From GWA1-54-12 sp964489845 (GTDB lineage Bacteria; Patescibacteriota; Minisyncoccia; UBA6257; GWB1-50-10): a stretch of DNA of 26,366 bases. Shown piece after piece: positions 8,071 to 13,143 of the stretch (positions are counted from its first letter, which is position 1; the number at the start of each line of letters is the position of its first letter). The DNA is taken from contig CAZAZV010000010.1 of NCBI GenBank assembly GCA_964489845.1, positions 1 to 26,366 of the forward strand. The letters are read 5' to 3'. Made by a program: the position numbers and the translations under genes. The notes below the pieces were generated by a model. That model was not told the DNA's origin. It did no database searches and saw only the letters and a program-made list of their open reading frames with translations.

Positions 8071-8513
8071 AGGTGTTTTATCACTACCCGGCGCTCGGGA
8101 CCAAGTCCCTGACTTTCGGTGCGAAGCTCGGGATGAGTTGAAATCTCCACATGGACGATGCGGCGTTCGTACGCATTCATCGGCGGCAGCTCCACCTCTT
8201 CTTTCGAAAGCATCGCCTTGCGAGCCGCTGCGCGAGTGAGCTCGGTAATGAGGCGCTCGCGTTCTTTCCGATAGTAGTTCAAGTCCACGACGTGGTGTTC
8301 GCCGCTCTGCTTTCTCAAGAGCTGGTTCACGATGTGGTGGAGTGCCGAGAGGACGCGCGGCGCATGCTCTCCGCGCACCGCGTCATCGTCGATGAGGAAC
8401 GTTATCTTGTGATAGGTGTCGTCTATGTGCACCGAGGCGCGGGCTTCGTCAAACCCCATGAGGTGGAGGAGGCGTTCCAACTGTGTCTGTAATTCCTTTG
8501 TTTCCATCGTCAT
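8067..8513 (-). CDS. jag: Jag/KhpB-like RNA-binding protein (KH-R3H)
   Basis: About 148 residues if translated from the ATG at 8513; ATGs at 8528 and 8507 are alternatives and no Shine-Dalgarno decides between them. The middle part (about residues 20-80) fits the Jag-type KH domain with its KITFLIDDD and LSALHHIVNQLL segments. The C-terminal part carries the R3H signature: PPMNAYERRIVHVEIS followed by STHPELRTESQGLGPERRVVI-like sequence, with the R-x3-H spacing in YERRIVH. The protein binds RNA and in other bacteria is linked to cell elongation and envelope control. The order yidC-jag is conserved near the origin in many bacteria. Its start lies inside yidC, overlapping by about 65 bases, so translation is probably coupled. 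Confidence 0.88.
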   Translation of the reverse strand: MTMETKELQTQLERLLHLMGFDEARASVHIDDTYHKITFLIDDDAVRGEHAPRVLSALHHIVNQLLRKQSGEHHVVDLNYYRKERERLITELTRAAARKAMLSKEEVELPPMNAYERRIVHVEISTHPELRTESQGLGPERRVVIKHL

Positions 8514-9162
8514 GCTTTGAGGTATCACTATACGCCATTTTTCGCTGTATCACAAGCGTTTGCGCGATGGAAAACGCCGTTGATGCGGCCCAATACACGC
8601 CGAGTGCCGCGGGAAGTTTCGTCAAAATCAGGAGCGTCATCACCGGCATCATGTACACCATCATCTTGTTGAAGCGCTGCATCGGGTCGTTGCTCGCTGC
8701 CTTCCCGATCATCATGTTCCCGCTCACGTACTGCAGCACTGCCGCAACGACGCTCACCGCGATGCTCGACATTGTCAGGTCGACGCCCAGAAACGCACTT
8801 CCGTCATGGAACAATTTGCCGAGCAACGCACTGTCTCTGAACACCTTGAAAAGCGCGAAGAATACCGGGAGCTGAACGACGAGCACCAGAAGTCCCGAGA
8901 GGGGGTTCAGTTTGTGCTTCTTGTACATCGCCATCATCTCCCGCATCTGCCGCTCCTTGTCTGCTTTGTGTTCCTGTTTAATGCGCTCCAGTTCGGGAGC
9001 GATTTTTTTCATTACGAGCTGGTCCTTCGCGCTCTTATAAAAGAAGGGGAGGAGCACGATGCGCACGAGGAGCGTCAGAAGTATCACCGCGAAAAACAAA
9101 TCGTGGTACGCGACGGTATTGTAGAGCCACTGCAAAACGGCGAGAAAGGCGTTGTAAATCAT
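8449..9162 (-). CDS. yidC: Membrane protein insertase YidC (short form)
   Basis: 237 residues, corresponding to the conserved insertase domain without the large periplasmic domain of proteobacterial YidC. Visible features: a first hydrophobic helix with LTLLVRIVLLPFFYKSAKD, where the Arg is the positive charge in the hydrophilic groove; a cytosolic helical hairpin rich in Lys/Glu (about 44-75); the LNPLSGLLVLVVQLPVFFALF segment; and further membrane helices near 120-140 and 155-205. It inserts proteins into the cytoplasmic membrane, alone or with SecYEG. It sits in the classical order rpmH-rnpA-yidC-jag, starting 27 bases after rnpA. The Pro-rich C-terminal tail overlaps jag. Confidence 0.95.
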   Translation of the reverse strand: MIYNAFLAVLQWLYNTVAYHDLFFAVILLTLLVRIVLLPFFYKSAKDQLVMKKIAPELERIKQEHKADKERQMREMMAMYKKHKLNPLSGLLVLVVQLPVFFALFKVFRDSALLGKLFHDGSAFLGVDLTMSSIAVSVVAAVLQYVSGNMMIGKAASNDPMQRFNKMMVYMMPVMTLLILTKLPAALGVYWAASTAFSIAQTLVIQRKMAYSDTSKHDDGNKGITDTVGTPPPPHGV

Positions 9163-9185
9163 GCAAAACTAGTTGTTACAAAACG

Positions 9186-9206
9186 GTTGTTAGTTGTTAG
9201 TTGTTA
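9186..9206. repeat. Three tandem copies of the heptamer GTTGTTA
   Basis: GTTGTTA occurs three times in direct tandem, and a related AGTTGTTAC occurs about 15 bases to the left. The array covers the last codons and stop of rnpA (Thr-Thr-Asn-Asn) and the start of the rnpA-yidC spacer. It is a likely site of slipped-strand length change; no function is evident. Confidence 0.8.
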
Positions 9207-9432
9207 GTTTAGAAACTATCATGGCTTTCAATTTCTCGAAGGTCGCGTCGGGGTCTCCCGGGTGCGCTATCACGAGGTATGCCACGCCGGGCTTCATGAG
9301 CGGCCGCACAATCTCCCGCACGCGGCGCTTGAAGCGGTTTCGGAGCACGGCGTGCTTCGCAATTTTCTTGCTTATCACAACGACGAGCGGTTTCTTCCCT
9401 GCGTCTCGGCGGCTTGTCCTCACCGTCGCCAT
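9190..9432 (-). CDS. rnpA: Ribonuclease P protein component (short)
   Basis: 80 residues from the ATG at 9432, which overlaps the rpmH stop as TAATG. The core signature is clear: VVVISKKIAKHAVLRNRFKR followed by RVREIVRP matches the RNR motif helix of RnpA, and VAYLVIAHPG follows as the next strand. RnpA binds the RNase P RNA and helps cut the 5' leader of pre-tRNAs. The usual protein is about 110-120 residues, and the first helix and strand (the LRxxxDF region) are missing with this start. The same frame remains open upstream through rpmH, with ATG at 9594 and TTG at 9582 as possible earlier starts. That extension is acidic and does not resemble RnpA, so the short form is preferred. Confidence 0.88.
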   Translation of the reverse strand: MATVRTSRRDAGKKPLVVVISKKIAKHAVLRNRFKRRVREIVRPLMKPGVAYLVIAHPGDPDATFEKLKAMIVSKLTTNN

Positions 9433-9569
9433 TACACCGCCAGTCTTTTCCGGTTCTTGTTCCTGCGGTTCTTCAGCACCCGTCGTCCACTGGGGCGCTT
9501 CGAGCGCTTCAGGAAGCCGTGCGTGCGGCTCCGTTTCTTCTTCTTCGGCTGATACGTTCGCTTCGGCAT
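9432..9569 (-). CDS. rpmH: 50S ribosomal protein L34
   Basis: 45 residues, read directly from the minus strand: it begins MPKRTYQPKKKKRSRTHGFL and ends with RRNKNRKRLAV. The KRTYQP start, the THGF motif and the RRVLKNRR segment are diagnostic for L34, a basic peptide that binds 23S rRNA in the large subunit. It is the usual first gene of the block rpmH-rnpA-yidC-jag, and is divergent from dnaA as in many bacterial origins. No Shine-Dalgarno is seen. The TAA stop shares bases with the ATG of rnpA. Confidence 0.97.
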   Translation of the reverse strand: MPKRTYQPKKKKRSRTHGFLKRSKRPSGRRVLKNRRNKNRKRLAV

Positions 9570-9572
9570 ACG

Positions 9573-9591
9573 TTATCCCCAACTTTTCCAC
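9573..9591 (+). other. Two DnaA-box-like 9-mers in the rpmH-dnaA spacer
   Basis: TTATCCCCA (9573-9581) has one mismatch to the DnaA box TTATNCACA, and TTTTCCACC (9583-9591) has two. They lie in the same orientation between the divergent rpmH and dnaA starts. They could serve DnaA autoregulation or form part of the origin; as single weak matches they are suggestive only. Confidence 0.35.
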
Positions 9592-9592
9592 C

Positions 9593-9621
9593 ATTAAACC
9601 ACTTCCGCCCATAAAATGCAA
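9593..9621 (-). promoter_or_regulatory. Probable promoter of rpmH-rnpA-yidC-jag
   Basis: On the minus strand TTGCAT (9621-9616) is followed after 17 bases by TTTAAT (9598-9593). Initiation would fall near 9586, about 17 bases before the rpmH ATG. If this is the only promoter, an rnpA start at 9594 would not be on the transcript. Confidence 0.4.
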
Positions 9622-9623
9622 TG

Positions 9624-9651
9624 TTGCAGTGCGAATTGTTTCAAGTACTAT
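9624..9651 (+). promoter_or_regulatory. Probable dnaA promoter
   Basis: TTGCAG (9624-9629), a 16-base spacer and TACTAT (9646-9651). The dnaA ATG is only 8 bases past the -10 box, so the mRNA would have almost no leader. The hexamers are moderate matches. Confidence 0.4.
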
Positions 9652-9659
9652 TAAGCGTA

Positions 9660-11024
9660 ATGGGCACGGCGGATACAAAAAAGACCTGGGAAGCTGTCTT
9701 GGGGGATATCGAAGTCCAGGTATCGCGTCCGAACTTTCTAACGTGGCTGAAGCAAAGCCAGCTCGTCGAGGCGGATGACGGGGACGGGACGGCAACCGTG
9801 GGGCTCCCGAACGCTTTCACGAAAGAGTGGGTTAAAAATAAATACCACAAGCTCATTCTCCACTCGCTCCGGAACATCGACAGCAATATCAAGAACGTCG
9901 AATACGTGGTCACCGGCGGTGTCCCGCTCGCGCCCCACAAAGAACCGAAGGTTGAGATGGGGCTTTCTCCTCTTGCACAACCCGCACTACTTGACACCGT
10001 CGACCCCCGCACCAACCTGAACCCGAAGTACACGCTCGACACATTTGTCGTCGGCAGTTCCAATGAGCTTGCCTACGCCGCCGTCCAGGCCGTCGTCGAC
10101 AGCATCGGCACGAAATACAATCCGCTCTTCATTTACGGCAGGGTGGGCCTCGGAAAAACACATCTCATTCAGGGGGCGGGGAATCTCATGAGCGAGCGGC
10201 ACAAGAACCTGCACGTTTTGTACACCACCTCCGAGAATTTCACCCGGGACGTCGTACAAGCGATTCGCTTCAAGCGGACGGAGGACATCAAGAAAAAGTA
10301 CCGGAAAATTGATGTGCTGATTATCGACGACATACAATTTATCGGCGGTAAACCGACGACCGAAGTCGAATTTTTCCATACCTTCAACGCGCTCTACGAA
10401 GAAAATAAGCAAATCATTTTGTCTTCCGACCGACCGCCGGCGGCGATTGCGGAATTGGAAGACCGCCTTCGCTCCCGTTTCGAGGGAGGCATGCTTGCCG
10501 ACATCAGCTACCCCGACTACGAAATGCGCCTCGCGATTTTGAAAGCGAAAATGCGCGGTGCGAGTGCATTCGTCGACGATTGGGTGCTCGAATACCTCGC
10601 GGAATCCGTGCAAGACAACGTCCGCGAGCTCGAGGGAGTGTTGAATAAGGTGATTTTCTATCGCGACTACAAGAAAGAAACGGTTGACCGCAAATTTTTG
10701 GACAAACTCGTTGGGGAAACGTCCCGCGTATCCGTCACCATCACGCCCGACAAGATTATCAAAATCGTCTCCCGGTTTTTCGACGTCAATCCACAAGAGC
10801 TCACCAAGCGGACGCGGAAGCGGGATATCGTCGAGCCGCGGCAAATTTGCATGTATCTCATGCGCGACATCCTGAAACTCTCATATCCCGAAGTGGGGAA
10901 CAAGCTCGGCAAGCGCGACCACACCACCGCCATTCATGCCTGTGAAAAAATTGGGGAAGACATTAGGCATAACCCGCTCATTAGTCAGAAGGTGATGGCG
11001 ATTAAGGAACAGTTGTACCAATGA
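9660..11024 (+). CDS. dnaA: Chromosomal replication initiator DnaA
   Basis: 454 residues from the ATG at 9660. An ATG 39 bases upstream is possible, but the protein homology starts with the TKKTWEAVLGDIE helix. Domain I is about residues 1-85 and the linker is short (about 86-120). The AAA+ domain has Walker A GRVGLGKT at 160-167, Walker B IIDD at 221-224 and sensor 1 near SSDRPP; the LRSRFEGG segment carries the arginine finger. Domain IV ends with the DNA-binding signature GKRDHTTAIHACEKI at 417-431. DnaA binds DnaA boxes and opens the origin. Walker A has Arg at the second position where Gly or Pro is usual. The gene is followed by a spacer with a DnaA box and then dnaN, the usual origin layout. 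Confidence 0.97.
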   Translation: MGTADTKKTWEAVLGDIEVQVSRPNFLTWLKQSQLVEADDGDGTATVGLPNAFTKEWVKNKYHKLILHSLRNIDSNIKNVEYVVTGGVPLAPHKEPKVEMGLSPLAQPALLDTVDPRTNLNPKYTLDTFVVGSSNELAYAAVQAVVDSIGTKYNPLFIYGRVGLGKTHLIQGAGNLMSERHKNLHVLYTTSENFTRDVVQAIRFKRTEDIKKKYRKIDVLIIDDIQFIGGKPTTEVEFFHTFNALYEENKQIILSSDRPPAAIAELEDRLRSRFEGGMLADISYPDYEMRLAILKAKMRGASAFVDDWVLEYLAESVQDNVRELEGVLNKVIFYRDYKKETVDRKFLDKLVGETSRVSVTITPDKIIKIVSRFFDVNPQELTKRTRKRDIVEPRQICMYLMRDILKLSYPEVGNKLGKRDHTTAIHACEKIGEDIRHNPLISQKVMAIKEQLYQ

Positions 11025-11239
11025 TGTACAGACAAAATCCACAGATTATTCTTAGGTTATCACGTACCGATGTGCATAAAATAAACCGTGTTAGTTTAAA
11101 TTAAAAATGCAAAGCGAAAAACGCAAAACGGAGGTATACAAAGCTCCGCTTCACGATCAGATTCACCGCAGACAAGCACCTCAACTTTGCGTTTTTAACT
11201 TCACACCTTGCTCTTATTAACATCACTACAACAACAACT
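11025..11239. other. oriC: Candidate origin of replication (dnaA-dnaN spacer)
   Basis: A gene-free spacer of 215 bases in an otherwise very compact region. It holds one consensus DnaA box on the minus strand (TGTGCATAA at 11071-11079, i.e. TTATGCACA) and two weaker ones (AAATCCACA at 11035-11043, TTATTAACA near 11216-11224). Next to the good box is an AT-rich run (about 11077-11108) that could unwind. An 11-base inverted repeat AAAAACGCAAA / TTTGCGTTTTT (11117-11127 and 11186-11196) encloses a small hairpin CGGAG/CTCCG (11129-11133, 11144-11148). Only one strong box is few for an origin, so the call rests mainly on gene order. Confidence 0.5.
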
Positions 11240-12361
11240 ATGAAATTAATTATTCTAAAAGATAATTTGTTGAGGGGGGTGGGGATAATCGAGAAGAGTA
11301 TCAGTGAAATTTCTCATCTCCCCATTCTTCAGTCCGTTAAATTATCGGCGACGAAAGAGAACCAGCTCGTACTCACCGGCACGAATCTCGAGACCGCCCT
11401 CATACACATTGTTTCGGGGAAAGTCGAGCACCCCGGTGAGGCGGCGGTTTCGTTCCGGGTATTGCGCGATATTTTGAAAAATCTCGTTGCCGACAAAATC
11501 CACCTTTCAATCGACGAACACGCGCTTTCCCTCCAGGCGGACAACTATGAAGCGTCGCTCCCGCTCGAGCGCCTTGAAGAATTTCCCATTATTCCCTCTA
11601 TTTCGGACAAAACGAAGTCGTTCGCCGTTTCCGCCGGGAAGCTGCAGGATGTGTTCCAGAAGGCGCTCGTTGCAACTCAATACTCGGAGGTCCGCCCCGA
11701 AATCAACGGTGTGTATACCGAACTCGACCGCAATGAGCTTACCTGCGCAGGAACCGACAGCTTCCGCCTCGTCGAAGTAAGTGCCGGGAACGAAGGTATT
11801 TCGTCGTCCTTCAGGGACAAATTTTCGTGCATCATTCCGCTCCGAACGGCGGAAGTTTTCTTGAGAGTTTTCGAATCCGACGAAGCACTCAACGTGTTTT
11901 TCGACGACAATCAGGTGTTATTCGAATCGGCCCACACCGCGCTCATCTCGCGACTCGTTGACGGAACGTTCCCGAGTTATAAAAACATCATTCCCCACGA
12001 TACGAAACTGGAGCTGCGAATGAGGCGGAAGGAACTCGAAAGCGCGCTCAAAGTCACGAGCGTCATCTCGGGTAAGACGCGGGACGTCCTCTTCTCGCTC
12101 GACGGGAAAAGTAAGACGCTTACGATTTCTTCGCGCGGAGAGAACGTCGGGGAAAACGCCTATCGCGTCCCCGTCCACGTGGACGGAGAGCTCCACGAGG
12201 GGTTGCGCATCTCATTCAACTGGAAATATATTCTTGATGGCACGTCACTTTCCGCAAGCGATGAGGTTGTTATGAAAATCATCGATTCGCACACGCCGGT
12301 CGTGATACGGGGGAAAAACGAGAACAACGTCACATACGTTGTCGCGCCGATCAGGGAGTAG
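11240..12361 (+). CDS. dnaN: DNA polymerase III beta subunit (sliding clamp)
   Basis: 373 residues, the normal length. The three-fold clamp organisation is recognisable. The N-terminal MKLIILKDNLLRGVGIIEK and LPILQSVKL segments belong to domain 1. VSAGKLQDVFQKALVATQYSEVRPEINGVY-type sequence (read in parts) marks domain 2, with GTDSFRLVEV. The C-terminal part has NWKYILDG and ends with YVVAPIRE, equivalent to the conserved end of DnaN that lines the partner-binding pocket. The ring encircles DNA and tethers the replicase. It follows dnaA and precedes ruvC by 13 bases. No Shine-Dalgarno is visible; the bases before the ATG are an A/C-rich ACAACAACAACT stretch. Confidence 0.97.
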   Translation: MKLIILKDNLLRGVGIIEKSISEISHLPILQSVKLSATKENQLVLTGTNLETALIHIVSGKVEHPGEAAVSFRVLRDILKNLVADKIHLSIDEHALSLQADNYEASLPLERLEEFPIIPSISDKTKSFAVSAGKLQDVFQKALVATQYSEVRPEINGVYTELDRNELTCAGTDSFRLVEVSAGNEGISSSFRDKFSCIIPLRTAEVFLRVFESDEALNVFFDDNQVLFESAHTALISRLVDGTFPSYKNIIPHDTKLELRMRRKELESALKVTSVISGKTRDVLFSLDGKSKTLTISSRGENVGENAYRVPVHVDGELHEGLRISFNWKYILDGTSLSASDEVVMKIIDSHTPVVIRGKNENNVTYVVAPIRE

Positions 12362-12374
12362 CTTCGCAGCTTTT

Positions 12375-12860
12375 ATGATTTTTTTTGGACTTGACCCGGG
12401 GACGACACGAGTGGGTTACGGAGTGGTGCGTCGAAGCGGAGCGCGCCTCGAATATCTCGCGGCGGATATCTTGAATATTTCGGAATCGCTCGCGTTGCCG
12501 GAGCGGCTCGTGCAGATAGAACGAGCCCTTGACAGCGCGCTCGGCGAGTTTCGCCCCGACCTTGCGGCCGTCGAAACGCTGTTTTTCACCAAGAACAAAA
12601 AAACCGCCATAGAGGTGGCGGAGGGGAGAGGAATAATTATTATGACGCTCGCGAAACGAGGCGTGCCATTCGTCGAATTTTCCCCGTCGGCCGTCAAGGC
12701 GGCGGTTTCCGGAGACGGAAAGGCATCCAAAGAGGCGCTTGCAAAGATGGTGTGGCTCACGCTTCAGATGGAGCGCCCGTCGAGCAAACTCGTCGACGAC
12801 GCAACCGACGCACTTGCCCTTGCAATTGCTGGTTCCTTACACTATACTGCCCTGGCGTAA
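12375..12860 (+). CDS. ruvC: Crossover junction endodeoxyribonuclease RuvC
   Basis: 161 residues from the ATG at 12375, chosen because it places the first catalytic aspartate at residue 7 (FGLDPGT) as in characterised RuvC. The other acidic residues are E67 (AVETLFF) and D142/D145 (VDDATDALALA), giving the RNase H-fold catalytic set. GDGKAS at 113-118 corresponds to the conserved GxGxAxK basic segment. RuvC cuts Holliday junctions processed by RuvAB; ruvB lies further on in this window (18787-19761), while ruvA is not seen. The 3' end contains a promoter for the next small gene. Confidence 0.95.
   Translation: MIFFGLDPGTTRVGYGVVRRSGARLEYLAADILNISESLALPERLVQIERALDSALGEFRPDLAAVETLFFTKNKKTAIEVAEGRGIIIMTLAKRGVPFVEFSPSAVKAAVSGDGKASKEALAKMVWLTLQMERPSSKLVDDATDALALAIAGSLHYTALA
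12820..12848 (+). promoter_or_regulatory. Promoter inside the end of ruvC, for the small acidic protein
   Basis: TTGCAA (12820-12825), a 17-base spacer and TATACT (12843-12848), good matches to both hexamers. Initiation near 12855 would give a leader of about 47 bases before the ATG at 12902. The unit would end at the terminator at 13082, so the small gene can be expressed alone. Confidence 0.55.
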
Positions 12861-12901
12861 CAAAAAGGTCGCCACCAATTATTACCACATTCTCATTTAC
12901 T

Positions 12902-13063
12902 ATGGCAACCATACTGAACGAGAAGACGCTCGTGATGCAGGACGAAGACCTTGATGAGGGGGAGGAGGAAGACGAGGACGGACAAACGGACGAAGCGGGC
13001 GACGATGGTGACGAAGACGAAGAATTTGATACCGACGACGACGGAGACGGCGACTCGTTCTAA
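12902..13063 (+). CDS. Very acidic 53-residue protein, unknown function
   Basis: 53 residues. The first 12 (MATILNEKTLVM) could form a short hydrophobic strand or helix; the remaining 41 are almost entirely Asp, Glu and Gly. By count 27 of 53 residues are Asp or Glu. There are no membrane or catalytic features. It has its own promoter (12820-12848) and is followed 18 bases later by a strong terminator, which supports a real gene. Possible roles are a DNA-mimic protein, a buffer for a basic protein, or a metal-binding tail, all speculative. It could also be chance, but the isolated transcription unit argues against that. Confidence 0.6.
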   Translation: MATILNEKTLVMQDEDLDEGEEEDEDGQTDEAGDDGDEDEEFDTDDDGDGDSF

Positions 13064-13081
13064 GCAGTAACCGAGCGTAGA

Positions 13082-13116
13082 CCCCGCCACAGGTAATGTG
13101 GCGGGGTTTTGTTTTG
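13082..13116 (+). terminator. Strong intrinsic terminator
   Basis: A perfect 10-bp GC-rich stem CCCCGCCACA / TGTGGCGGGG (13082-13091, 13097-13106) with a 5-base loop is followed by TTTTGTTTTG. It ends the acidic-protein unit just before the PBP gene. Confidence 0.92.
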
Positions 13117-13137
13117 CCCCAGAACTTGTTCTACACT
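13109..13137 (+). promoter_or_regulatory. Probable promoter of the PBP-exonuclease-kinase-yebC operon
   Basis: TTGTTT (13109-13114, overlapping the terminator T-tract), a 17-base spacer and TACACT (13132-13137). The ATG at 13144 begins 6 bases after the -10 box, so the transcript would be leaderless. No Shine-Dalgarno fits this gene, which is consistent. Confidence 0.5.
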
Positions 13138-13143
13138 TTGATT

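Noticed and set aside
9594..9795. Extension of rnpA further upstream to 9795
   Set aside because: It would run antisense into dnaA and across the divergent promoters, and its product has no RnpA similarity.
11117..11196. Inverted repeat in the dnaA-dnaN spacer as a dnaA terminator
   Set aside because: The arms are 58 bases apart, which is too far for a fast-forming terminator hairpin, and the inner 5-bp hairpin has no T-tract.
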